From Aplectana chamaeleonis (Eukaryota > Nematoda > Chromadorea > Rhabditida > Cosmocercidae), in the NCBI GenBank assembly GCA_029168955.1, contig JAPDOI010000021.1, forward strand, positions 2,530,501 through 2,594,500: DNA of 64,000 nucleotides, given 5' to 3'. The notes under the pieces were generated by a model. The model had not been told where the DNA came from and did no database searches. It worked only from the letters and a program-made list of their open reading frames with translations. The position numbers were made by a program, and so were the translations under genes. Each line of letters starts with the position of its first letter. The stretch's first letter is position 1. This document shows positions 9,307-20,123 of this stretch, piece after piece.

Positions 9307-10642
9307 CCCATTCACGACCGCGTGTCCCACCGGTGGGACACGCGTTGACTACCACTTCGGACCGCGTGTCCCACCGGTGGGACACTGTTTTCAAAAATCG
9401 ATCTCTCCACCGCATGAAGGAATTTCTAAACCTACTTATGATCAATGTATTAATCTACTCGAGAGTCGACTATGAACTTCGTGGTCCGCTGGCAGCTTCA
9501 CCACTACAATATATCTGACCCTTCGAATGCAGCAAGGTCGAAAACCGCAATTATGAGTACAGATCGCATTTTTACAAGCAATTATTGGCGAATTTTTCCT
9601 TTTTCCCATACCTCGAGAAACAATCCCTACTTCTAAGAGTGGTCAGATCGTATAGCACTATTTAATATATCACAGAAACAGGATTACTGACACTGCGCAC
9701 CATTCCCGCGTAGAGAATCGGCTTTTCTTTCGCCCATCTTTTGTTTACAGAAATTATTTAATGCAAAGATCACTAATATTGAGATCATCAGGGCCTTTTT
9801 TCGAGAGCCCTGCTTGGTTACGGTTGGTTTACCATCGTAGGCCGGGGCTCCAACTTCGATGAAAACTACCTTGGAGAGGAGCGGGCGAGAAAAATGGGGA
9901 CGTGCCAGAGCAGAGAATGAGTGAAAACCCATAAAACGGTTATTACACTAATCATTCCTAGTCAACTTGTAATAATAGAATTATTTTCTACTTCCGAATG
10001 TAAAAAACAAATATGTTTTTCACAAAAAATCTCTTCCTAGAAGGCGCCGAACCGGAGGTGTGAGGAGGTGGCCGAGAAAAAAATGGCTAAGATCTGAAAA
10101 AAAGTCATTTCCATCAGCATTACCAGTCAGTATGAAAACTGAGGAGTATGTTCCACGTCTAGATGTAAAAAAGAATGCTAATAATGTTTACTACTAAAAA
10201 ACTCGCGTCGGAATGCGATAGACCGCAAGATCAGGGAGTACGTAAAGCAAAATTAGTGCAAATCTGAAAAAATATCGTTTCACTAAACATTCCCTGACAA
10301 TTGGAGAACAGAAGAATGTATATCATGCTAATCTACAATAATTAATTTTTCAAACCGCTAGAATTCAACGAACTCACGTGATTTTTTGGATGGTCTTAAC
10401 TACACAGTTGAAAATTTAGGAGGCCGTTTCTCTGGAAGGAAAGAGTCATGGAGGCTGGAACTTTGGCATCATGATTTTGACGTCGACAGTCGTACGATAA
10501 ACAAAAAAAACGAAAATCGATTTTTTGGTGGCGTGCCATTCGAGCAAAAGTGGCCCACCGGTGGGACACTGTATACGGTGACGCAATATTGCACGCGGTC
10601 CGAACGTGCAGCCACCCAAAATTAGGCGTGGTCGTGAATGGG
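9307..10642. mobile_element. Non-autonomous piggyBac-like element
   Basis: The 1,336-bp element is flanked by TTAA (9303-9306 and 10643-10646) and has 13-bp terminal inverted repeats CCCATTCACGACC. TTAA targets and ends beginning CCC are the piggyBac pattern. Subterminal palindromes of the word TGTCCCACCGGTGGGACA occur at 9,319-9,344 (a perfect 26-bp palindrome), 9,366-9,385 and, with one mismatch, 10,550-10,569; TTCGGACCGCGTG recurs near both ends. No transposase frame is present. Confidence 0.75.
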
Positions 10643-10646
10643 TTAA

Positions 10647-11131
10647 GGGCAGTGTCCACGATATAATCAGTCTCCAAGTTTTCACTGGAAATCAAGAGGT
10701 TCGAGTCCTATTCACCAGTAATGTTGAAAAAACGGCTAAAAACGAGCTTGAACGAGCCCTATACGGCCCCAATCTGAGTATTCTGCTCACGCAACGCCCA
10801 CTCCCTCAACGGATACCGATAAAGTGGTCCAACTCAAAATTTCTGTTCGAGAAGGCAATTGATCATCAAATGGGGTATGTTTAGTTAAATGCATTGACTA
10901 TAGCTCTCTGAATGTAAGCTGTTCCGTCAAAATGGGTTTTCCATTTGTTTACGGATCAGAGGGCGTTGAAAGGAGTGGGCGTTGCGTGCGCGGAACATTC
11001 AAGTTTAGGGCCGTATAGGACTCTTCTGTGCCTGCTAGAAGCCGTTTTTTCAACATTACTGGTGAAGTTGGACTCGAATGTCTCGATTTTCGGGGGGAAC
11101 TCGAGGACTGATTTTATCGTGGACACTGCCT
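10647..11131. mobile_element. TTAA-flanked foldback MITE, family B, with long arms
   Basis: TTAA at 10643-10646 and 11132-11135. Ends are GGGCAGTGTCCACGATA (left) and, inward from the right, AGGCAGTGTCCACGATA. The arms stay similar for about 170 bases; both contain CACCAGTAATGTTGAAAAAA and, further in, CACGCAACGCCCACTCC. It is a strong hairpin former with no coding frame. The left TTAA is shared with the piggyBac-like element. Confidence 0.75.
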
Positions 11132-11135
11132 TTAA

Positions 11136-11939
11136 AGCTGAGATCCTGCCCGGACTCTGCCTTCGGGTTATAAGTTCGTTCAAAGGGCAGTTCTGTGAAA
11201 AAGACGAGCTTGTTGCCTCGTAGGTGAGGATACGAGATGTGTACGACGTCAAGTGTCTTATATCTAGATTAATAGTCGTTAACTAGATGCCAAGAAAGTA
11301 TATAAAGGCTGGAGAATCCGTAAAGAGGCATGCGGTAGCGGTAGTAGGGCATACCTCCTTACTAGATTTTTTTAAGCATCTACTTTCATTCTTCCTACTC
11401 GTAGAAGGAAAATGAGTGGGTAATACCACAGATAATTCCTTCTGGAAAATAGGACCAGGTTTGACCTTTACTACTGGTAATCCAATATAGTCTTCTCGAG
11501 ATTCTAGTGGAAGTGGTCTTTCCTGCTGCCGTGCATGTCTTGGAATGTTTATTGGCCTGGCGTTTAGGTTCTCATTTGTTTCTGGAGGCCTGCTGGGATG
11601 AAACACTCCTGGATTACGTTCCGATAATGACAGCGCATTTCTTGAGAAAAAAAAGTGAAACTTCTGCTCGCAGAGGATTGAGCCTTTCTTGAATACTTCT
11701 ATTCAACAAAAAACACAGTGACAGAAAGGAGAGCTAGGCAAGACAAGCCAGCGGAAGAAGCTGAATAATTCTCGTAAACATTGAATCTGAAGTATTTTAT
11801 TTTTTATTTTTTTTGTAGAAAAAAAGGGAAATACTGCTTATGAGTAATACCATCTCTTCAAAGCAGAAAACGTTTAACTCCTTTGCAGCACAGTGATTAT
11901 TGATTGAATCAGATATCCACCAACATGCTGTCCTTATCG
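11136..11939. other. No gene identified
   Basis: A 107-residue open frame on the minus strand (11,283-11,606) contains a run like YIGLPVVKVKPGP, but I cannot assign it to a family and it has no clear splice signals. The rest is AT-rich intergenic sequence. Confidence 0.4.
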
Positions 11940-12086
11940 GTGTTAAATTCCGGCCGCAGTTGCGGACAGCCGTTGTCGCCGAACGCAAAAGGATGGTAAT
12001 GGTGGCGGGACCTGATAATCCCATCATGATCAAGAGGCTGCGAGGTGCAACTGAGACTGTACGCAATTGCGGAGGTGAAATTCCCC
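11940..12086. mobile_element. Possible small foldback MITE
   Basis: GAATTCCGGCCGCAGTTGCG-type sequence near 11,945-11,970 is partly complementary to CGCAATTGCGGAGGTGAA near 12,062-12,080. The match is imperfect and the ends are not sharply defined. Confidence 0.35.
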
Positions 12087-12953
12087 TCCGATAAAGGCTT
12101 GCTGATAGCATCCAATTCTTTTCCTTTTATACCTCGGTATAATCGTTGATGAACCCGTCAGCAGGAAATTCCGGCGTGTATTGTGGACCTCGATAATTAT
12201 GAATCCTCATTGGGAGCTTAGTCTCTGATTAGGCAAGGTAGGTTGAGCCAGCAAAAAGACCTTATGCCTACCTTGACCTACAGTAACCCTAAGAAAAACG
12301 GCAAATGGACCCCAGATTCGTGATGAGCGCCCTAAATAAACCTTGATTGAAAATTTCAAGCCGAATCCGAAAAGTTTTCTGAACACTCCGAAAGTTCCCG
12401 AAAGATGAGGAACTATAATTATTGAGGCGCACAATAGGTGCCGGAATTCCCAAGAATTTCGAAAAATATTGAGGTAATTTGAGCACGGATCATTAGTGTT
12501 TTGTCACACTTTCACAACAACAAAAACATGGTGTTCCAAATCTTCGGTGTGCGGGTAAAACAGTCCCCAGTGTTTGGAAAAGCTGTGTCATCTTGCTCCC
12601 AAAGTTCACGCGGTGGTCCAACTTTTCATTCTCTTTTTTTACACTTTTGATAAGGTTGCATTAGTGACAAGGGGGAAAAGGAACCTGTTATTGTCGTAAC
12701 ACGGAGAACATAGATGATCCAATCATAAGAACGGGATCAAAACATCTGGCACTAGGTTAAATAGGTGGTCACAAGAGGTCTTTTGTCACACTTCATGGCC
12801 GCACTCCTTACTTTTTCGATGTGTGGAAGTATAGTACGTCTCTCTTTTTTTCTTATGGGCGGAGCGTTATCGTCCTCGTTCAAGTGAACATTGCCGTCTC
12901 CTGTTGTTGACCACTGCGGTTGTCTTACAGTGAATTTCTCTCCAAGGTTGAAA
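12087..12953. other. Upstream region of the secreted-protein gene, no gene seen
   Basis: AT-rich intergenic sequence with no recognisable coding region. It presumably contains the promoter of the gene starting at 12,966, but no defined motif stands out. Confidence 0.4.
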
Positions 12954-12959
12954 TTGCAG
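12954..12959 (+). promoter_or_regulatory. Possible trans-splice acceptor before the secreted-protein start
   Basis: An acceptor-like ATTGCAG ends at 12,959, six bases before the ATG at 12,966. In nematodes spliced-leader addition often occurs this close to the start codon; no RNA data are available. Confidence 0.4.
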
Positions 12960-12965
12960 GTGACC

Positions 12966-15900
12966 ATGACATTCCGAGTTCTGTTCGTTGTGCCAATTCT
13001 ATTCGTGTACTGCCATGCACGCGTTTTGGGACAGTGCCAGTGCGATGCTTACAAAAAATGTGAGGAGACATTCAAACCGCAGACAAGCTTCAAAAAGTGT
13101 TTAAGAACGTGCAAGGTAAGACTTACATAGAATTTGATGACAGGTTCAATGGTTTTGCGTTTCACAGAGGCAGCTAAGCCATCAACTCAGCCAACTCTTT
13201 TCAGCGAATCGCCGGTGAAGATATACCTGAGGAGTATCCAGAGTGCCTTAATCAGTTTGAGCACATTCTGTCAAAAACAATGAAGTGTGCGTATGGGGCA
13301 GTCGGAAGCGGGTGAGAGCAGTCTCTCTGAGTATATAAGTCTGTTTTGTTGAGATAACGATCGGATTTCAGATGTAGCAGCAATGAGAAAAATGTGCTCA
13401 GCAAACGGAACTTCACAAGATTCGAAGAAATCTTCCAGGACGATTTCAAAGAAATAACGGAGAAAGTTGGTGAGTTAAATTGATAAGTTCGAGCTCACGG
13501 GGAAGTAGCACGTGGACAGCTGTCGTGAGAAGCGATAAGTACCTTCTATTCCGGAGCCAAGTTTACTTTGTCCCTTTGCGTGCGTGTGCGGAACGAAAAG
13601 AGAGACAGCGAGAAAATGTGGGGGCGAAGAAGACGTAACATACGCGATCGATGGAAATAATAATCACTCCGAAACAATGGATCTATTCCTGGTGCCACAT
13701 TAAACGCAGAGCTCGGATCTACCCCACAACCGTATAGGGTAAAGGGATCTCAAACCTTTGACAAGAAGGAGCATCACTTCATGCGATTGCTGGATCTTCT
13801 GCAAATAATTGTATTCCATATTACACTGGCAATCACGCAACTCTATCCTGTGAATAAACATCAAATTACATTTCTGTCAATTCTGTCATGTGGGCGCGAG
13901 TTATGGAATATTTACTCATACACTTGTGCAAAGAGTGCCACCCCATCCCTTTCTCGCTCATACATCAGTACAAAATTCGAGTCTATCGTTTGACGTGTTC
14001 CGGCGATGAAGCCTTCTTTAGAGCCGCTAAGAAGGTAAATTCATTAAAAGGCAGCATACACACTCGAAAAACTGGTTGAGATAGCTACGTTAGTGGAGTC
14101 ATACGGCTTCAAGCTTTTGAAACAAGTCAAATTTATCGCTTTTGATCTATTTCCAGTACGGATCCAGCCCAAGAATGCGAATCCCCTCAAAACTAGTGCT
14201 TGAACACGTCGACGTCATTTTCGCTTGTTTTTCACCCCACAATAAATTAAACTTACCAGTAAAGGCCGTAAGGGTGAACTAGCGTCTTTATTTCAACCGT
14301 TTTGACGCTAGCTACGCGATCTCATTTAAAATGGATAAACTCGTCAACTTCCGAACCAATGCAAAGGAACAGTTATTTCTTGATTTTAGTTGAGTTTTTT
14401 GGGTTCTGTGACATTTCTGAATACTCACAGCTCCAGGCCTTTAATTCATGTCATAGAATTGATGACATTTTTGAGCGTGTATACTGCCTCCAAGTTAGCC
14501 TACTTGCTCAAAACCTCAGATGTGCCCAATGATAGCAGGAAATTGCTTTGACTGTTCAGAGTGTCTCGGCATGCTTAGCAAAAGCTCCCTCGAAACTGAC
14601 GAGAGCATTGTCTAAGCGGTTTACAGCGGTTTACTAACAAAGGTTGTTGTTATCCTCAAGAGAAGGTAGTTCCGGTCATAACAAAAGTGAAAAGAAGTCA
14701 AAATGGGGAGAGAATACGCTCAGGAACAAGTTGGAGCAGGGTGTCCCCCTCCCCAATTAATTATCTGCTTTTCCTTCTTTTATATTCCTATTAGAGTTGT
14801 TGCTGACTGTTTTGATTTGAGAGACCACGAACTACTTTGAAAGCAGGGGCGAGCCGACACCCACCGATTAGCCGTTCTAACTTTTTTTGTGCGTTTTGAC
14901 TGCAGCTTTTCACTTGTTTTTCTTTATGTGATGGCCAGATCTACGTTCTTATAGAGTTAATTCGAAGAAATGTTCTCATCGCAAACCATTCCTTCAATGG
15001 AAAACTTTATGCATATCTGCTGGACAACTATCGCAATATGTATAGGGTGTTCAACTCGATCCGACTCCTTGAACTCAACAATTTACGAGCTTCAAACACT
15101 AGCTTCATGTGGCTAAATAAGATCATTTGAACTTACGAATTCCTTCCCTAATCTACCGGGTATTCTGAATAGACTTCATATTTGTGTTCTGCTTACCAAA
15201 CACCAGAGTACCTGGACCATCAGAGGACGGTTTTTTGATCCCAGGAGTTCTGTATGATTCTCATTTTACTTTTAGTACTACAAACATCGGAACGAATTCG
15301 GCTCAAATTCTGTCAAGACGCAATTTGTTGCGCGAAACACGGGCATAAAGTCAGCCTTCAGGGATTCAATAAGTAATGGTACGTTCTGGCGGGTTAAACT
15401 TAACGAAGTCGGCTATTTTTCGTTATCGTACTATACAGATTTGAGCTTTTAACTCTTTGAAATCAATGACTCAGGACGAGCCCCTTTTTTTGAGTATTGC
15501 CGTAGTGAACCAGTAGATCATCACAATGTTCTTCGTCTTCGTAGTTGCGATGAACCATATAGACTCTTCGGTTGTGAGGGAGTATGCTAGCGATAGCAAC
15601 GGAATACACATATACCTTTAGAGGAAGCCTCTGTAAAATCAAAAACAAACCTTAACATTCAATTGTTTCAGGCGTTTCTTTCGAAAGGTTGACTGAGCCT
15701 GCGCAAGTCATGAATCGCTGCCTTCTCAGCTGTTTCTACCCAGCTCAGAATATCTGCACTATGAAGCTAAAGTAAGTCACAATTTGCTTCTGAAGCTTTG
15801 GCATAAGCGCCTAACCCTAAACTAGTCCTATTCTCCAGGTGTGGTCTGTTCATGCCGAACGAGCTGCGTCTTATGGACAACGTTGCCAAGTGCGCCCTTC

Positions 15901-16150
15901 AGACAGACATCTCCAAAGGAATCATGATGGAAATTGCTACCTGCATGAGTGAGTTGTACACAAATTGTTTATCAATGCGACATTTCATCGTCGTAGTCTG
16001 TCAACAACGCTGGGTAAAACCAGTTTTAGCACCAAACGTGCATGTGATAGCATTTCCCGTTTATATAAGTTGTTCTTTACAGGAACTGTTATGCGTGAAC
16101 CGGAACCAGACTCTGAAAGGGAGGATGAAGTTGAAGAGTATGCCGAATGA
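12966..16150 (+). CDS. Secreted 14-cysteine protein, six exons, complete
   Basis: Exons: 12966-13115, 13205-13311, 13372-13469, 15672-15771, 15839-15948 and 16083-16150. They join in frame (phases 0, 2, 1, 2, 1) into 210 residues ending at TGA 16148-16150. All introns are GT-AG, with acceptors such as TTTTCAG and TTTCAG. Intron 3 is 2.2 kb, the others 60-135 bases. The N-terminus MTFRVLFVVPILFVYCHA is a signal peptide with cleavage expected near residue 22. The mature part has 14 cysteines, beginning QCQCDAYKKC and including CLLSCF, enough for seven disulfides. The C-terminus is acidic (EPEPDSEREDEVEEYAE). There are no membrane segments. I do not recognise the family; it resembles nematode-specific secreted cysteine-rich proteins in general design. 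Correct phasing at every junction argues for a live gene. Confidence 0.8.
13535..13700 (+). repeat. Intronic fragment related to the interior of the MITE at 3,944-4,611
   Basis: The stretch with GGAGCCAAGTTTACTTTGT, GTGTGCGGA, AGAAAATGTGGGGGCGAAG and ACTCCGAAACA parallels 3,990-4,170 in the same order. Ends are not seen, so this is a partial copy within intron 3. Confidence 0.6.
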
Positions 16151-16284
16151 GAGCATCCCAGCAAACACGCAGTCGAAAAATACGGGCGATTTATCAATGT
16201 TGATCTCACGGAAGCCGACGCGTACACGTGCATATATTTTTTCATAGGAGAATGTTATTTGTGTGATATAATGTATTTTTGTTC

Positions 16285-16290
16285 TGAATA
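16285..16290 (+). promoter_or_regulatory. Polyadenylation signal AATAAA of the secreted-protein gene
   Basis: A perfect AATAAA lies 135 bases after the stop at 16,148-16,150. Confidence 0.65.
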
Positions 16291-16351
16291 AAAACTTGAA
16301 TTGAGCTCTCGTAACAACAGTACTATCAGAACTGCATTTTCGTAGACTACG

Positions 16352-16604
16352 TACAGGCCATAAAACGGCCAATGTCTCACCGTCGACTGCGTACCACGCG
16401 CTGCGCGACCGCACGTGCGTCGGAAGCGAACGAGTTTTGCCCGCCGCGCGACGAGTTTTGACAGCCGCGCGACGTTTTAGCCGCCGCGCGGCGGCCGAAA
16501 CTCGTCGCGCGGCGGCCAAAACTCGTTCGCTTCCGACGCGCGTGTGGTCGCGCAGCGCGTGGTACGCAGTCGACGGTGAGACATTGGCCGTTTTATGGCC
16601 TGTA
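16352..16604. mobile_element. GC-rich foldback MITE with TA flanks
   Basis: Flanked by TA (16352-53, 16603-04) with ends CAGGCCATAAAACGGCCAAT read inward on both sides. Arms are nearly identical for about 90 bases; the middle is very GC-rich with GCCGCGCGGCGGCC-type words. TA targets with CAG ends are the Tc1/mariner pattern. Open frames on either strand here are artefacts of the palindrome. Confidence 0.75.
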
Positions 16605-16945
16605 TGCACGTCGGCTGATGGTATGGTTTGTAGGCACTCCTCTGTAACCCAGACAATCTTGCGCTAGTAGCCGAACTGAATGGAAGCAGTGGTCTTGTGT
16701 TTATTCGAGTAATTGGCGAAACTCCTCTTTTTTTCTGGCCAACGCTGTCGCTAATCTCGCCACAGCTCTTCGGCTAGTAGCTAAAAGATAGACTGCTGTT
16801 CAAGTAGGTAGTAGCCAAACGGAAAATTAGCTTGTAGCCGCACCGAAAGCACAATCTGCAGCCGGGGCCCTCTTTTCACACCTTCTCTTCAGCCGGGGCG
16901 GAGTCCCAGCAGAGGGAATTGCTTCGCGGCCGAATTTACCCTTAA

Positions 16946-17413
16946 AGGCACAGTCTAAGGTCAGGGGCAAAACCTGAGTTTTCCACATACTTGTGATGTA
17001 GACCTATCCTATATAGCACATGCCAAGTGCGAGCTCTCAATTTCTCTGAATAAGCGAGATATACGAGAAAGCCACCCTGAGGCGCCCACCTCAGGAAGCC
17101 ACTTTGGCACTCCCCTTTTACGATCTTTCAAGCTCAAAAGTGGCGAGATGAGCGATGGTTTCCAATCAGTCGCCTCGTCCTTCCCTTTACTCCCGAACTC
17201 TCTCTTTTTTTCAGGTTAGCTCGCATACATCGATTGCAAATGACGAAAGGTACAAGCCTCGGGCAACTCGTCCGCCATGCTTCCGTAGCTCAGTTTTTGA
17301 CTCCGTTCCTAGGGGGTCCTTTACAAATCCAGAGACATCATTGGAATCAGCTTTGGTACGTTTCCAAGAGAGGCAGAAAAACAGAACAACGATTCTGAGG
17401 TTGGACTGTGCCT
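16946..17413. mobile_element. TTAA-type MITE, family H
   Basis: Left end after TTAA (16942-16945): AGGCACAGTCTAAGGTC. Right end read inward from 17413: AGGCACAGTCCAACCTC, flanked by TCAA, a one-base decay of TTAA. No coding content; the open frame at 17,155-17,427 lies within it and is not a gene. Confidence 0.65.
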
Positions 17414-17733
17414 TCAAGCACCTGTAGGGTTCTGAAAATTCACCACCGGTCCCTCTCCTGAGAGAGATTTGAGATCATCTTCCAGGATCGGTTTTGAAAA
17501 GTCGACTAAAGCACCTTATGAGGAGGAGCCGCTTATATACCAAGCACACCAACGGAGTAGGTGATTGTCGATTTACGGGATTGTCGGAATAGGAAAAAAC
17601 ATAGACGTGAGCAAGGCGTTCGTCTAGTTTGTATCCTGTCTCTAGGAAGTCGCCATGCAGCTATCTTGGGAGCGGAGCAGTTGTTCCTCCATTCCTACCA
17701 CTGCGTTTTTTTTTCAAAACAACCGATTGACTT

Positions 17734-17863
17734 TTAGGCCGGGATCATACTTCCCGCGACCAACGACAGCTACAGTGCACATTAGGCATATCGATTTCCG
17801 GTCGATATAGGTGGTAAGCATTGCGTCGCGTCGCTCTTTGCAGGAAGTATGATCCCGGCCTTA
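17734..17863. mobile_element. PIF/Harbinger-like MITE (124 bp) with TTA duplication
   Basis: TTA at 17734-36 and 17861-63 flank perfect 18-bp terminal inverted repeats GGCCGGGATCATACTTCC. A 3-bp TTA duplication and GG ends fit the PIF/Harbinger superfamily. A truncated relative ends at 26,253. Confidence 0.75.
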
Positions 17864-18296
17864 TGACAAAGGTAGCATAGCAAGGTCGCGGCTTCTCCCT
17901 ATCCAGAAATTGACGATTTAATAGTCAAAACTCCAGTGATATTTATTTATTTATTTATTAAATACGATGCATAAGGCACACGTGAGAAACACAAAAACAC
18001 AGCAAGTTAGTAATGTACAGATTGAGCGCAGATATGAATCGCTGATACATAGTGATCTCCATCCCATCACGGAACTTCCCGTTAAAAACACAGTCACTTC
18101 TTTCACGCAATACTTTTGAATGATCTCACTCCAGATCGAACGGCAGGTATCCCTTCTCTAAATGAAACGAAGAGCGACCCAGCCCTGCACGTAAACGAGC
18201 AGGACCTTTGTGTACTTTTTGGGATTACATATGAAATTTTCTCTGTACCACCTCTGGTTCTTCTTCTTTTTCTTTGCAGCCACATAGAGGGTTCTG

Positions 18297-18740
18297 TCAT
18301 AGGCGGAGGAACTGGGCGAGCAGTAGTGGATTCGTCCACAGGTTCATTGGTGTCAGCGTGGTAGGTCTCTCCGGACAGTTGAACAAATGTGAAGTATCGT
18401 GGCCGATGGTACCGCAGTCCGGGCACACTTCAGATTTGCTGCTGTCAATCCTACTGACATAAGACATTAGCATTGTAGAGTGACCACAGCGTAATGATGC
18501 GAGCGTGCATCTTGCCCTTCTTCCGAGTTGAGACTCTGAAGTGCAGACGGGCGGCGGTATATCTCCTAGTATAGGATTTATGGCCGCCTTCACAAGATGA
18601 CACCGTACGAACTTGGTGTGCTCCTCGCGCAAAAGACGGAGTCGTTCCTGCTGTGAGTCGTGCCATCTTTGCGAATTGACTTTGTTTGGAGCATCGGCGA
18701 ATGGCTTACTTATACTTCTCTCTCTAACAGGGTTTAGCAC
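18297..18740 (-). pseudogene. Element A: C-terminal region with CCHC zinc knuckle
   Basis: Contains RCTLASLRCGHSTML followed by CPDCGTIGHDTSHLFNC, a Cys-x2-Cys...His...Cys motif, then an LW..P...AQFL tail. This block is typical of the C-terminus of Jockey- and Ingi-type elements, where it is thought to bind nucleic acid. It follows the RT directly, with a frame break between. Confidence 0.75.
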
Positions 18741-18761
18741 TCTCCACGACGGGTGATTTGG

Positions 18762-19940
18762 TTACTTTATAATGTTGATGCGGAATTGCTGGGCCTGGAG
18801 CTGACAGTGCTCCTTCACTGGTAATAGACGGGTCTCAGCGTGCAGGTGCTTGATTGGGAAACTCCTTACACATCCGGTGGCTATACGGAGAGCGGCATTT
18901 TGTACTCGTTGCATCTTTGTCCAGAAGGATTCTGAGACGAGATACTGCCTTACCGGTGCGGCGTACTCCAGAGCGGGCTGAAGAATTTCCCTATACGTTG
19001 TGAGTATAGTCTCCTTGCTGCTACCCCACGAAGTGCTGCCCAGGGCCCTGAGAACGTTGAGCTTAGCTTTGACGACTGCCTGCTTCTGCTCGGTATTCTT
19101 ATGAAACTTGAGTGACGGATCGAGCACGAGACCGAGCAGCTTTGTAAAGCGAGCAGCAGGCAAACGGTCTCCATCACACACGACATCCAGATGAGCGCTG
19201 TGCTCGGATGGGTGCATCGTGAGAACGGACACTGACGACTTGGCTGCAGAGATCCTTAGCTTTTTGCGGTCGAAAAAGCTCTCCAGTGTGATCAGGTACT
19301 CGTTGATCTTATTGGCAGCCACCTGTAAGTCCCGATCTCGACACATGATTGTTATGTCATCAGCATACGCGACGACCTTGATGTCCTGTGGAGGCTCAGG
19401 CATATCTTCGAGGTACAGACTGAAGAGGGCTTGCGATAGAACCCAGCCCTGAGGGACTCCAGCTGCCATTGGAATACTGTTGGAGACATGGTTCTGAAAC
19501 ATGACTTTTGCTCGTCGACCTTTAATAAAGGCCGATGTCCAGCGCTTCTGCCAAGATGGTTTGGACGAATCCAGTATGCTGCCTGACAGGACTCCAAGGT
19601 TAAGCGTATCAAATGTCTTGGTGAGGTCTAACGCAACAGCTACAGTTCTCAATGGCTTGTTAAAGTTGAACCCGTCGATAGCATAGCTGGTAATTTCTAG
19701 CAACGCCGTAGTTGTGGAATGAAGCCTTCTGAACCCATGTTGAAACAACTGCTTCTCGTTGTGCTCCGCTAGATCCTTGACAATGAGCTTTTCGGCTACC
19801 TTAGCGAAAGGTGACATCAAGCTGATGGGACTATATCCCTTTACTGATGACTGAGGTTTGCCAGGCTTGGGCAACGGGATGACGTTGGCTGTCTTCCAGT
19901 TTCGCTGAATAATGCATGAGCTAAACGAAGTGTTAATCAT
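18762..19940 (-). pseudogene. Element A: reverse transcriptase
   Basis: The 392-residue frame shows RT fingers and palm: NWKTANVIPLPKPGK, a GYSPISLMS box (normally NYRPISL), VAVALDLTKTFDT as motif A, GVPQGWVLSQALF as motif B region, and the catalytic AYADDITIM with YADD at 19,356-19,367. The RT reading frame begins further upstream (KAVGPYGDCPAVLKKL) but is cut by a stop near 19,962. The catalytic aspartates remain, but stops and shifts on both sides make it non-functional. Confidence 0.85.
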
Positions 19941-20123
19941 ATCAACGATGAGCGGAAGGATCTAAGTCGGGAGCTTCTTCAGTACAGCAGGACAATCGCC
20001 ATACGGACCGACAGCTTTGGAGTTCCGCATCTTCTCTACTTGCGCCACAGTGAACGCTTCGGCCGTGCTCATGAACGGGAGTCGGCACAGCTCTTCTACT
20101 GTCACTCTATTCTGCGGACCTTG

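Noticed and set aside
11283..11606. 107-residue minus-strand frame as a gene
   Set aside because: No recognised domain, start context or splice signals; kept only as part of an unassigned stretch.
16061..16609. A 182-residue minus-strand open frame
   Set aside because: It overlaps the last exon of the secreted-protein gene antisense and runs into a palindromic MITE; no domain is visible.
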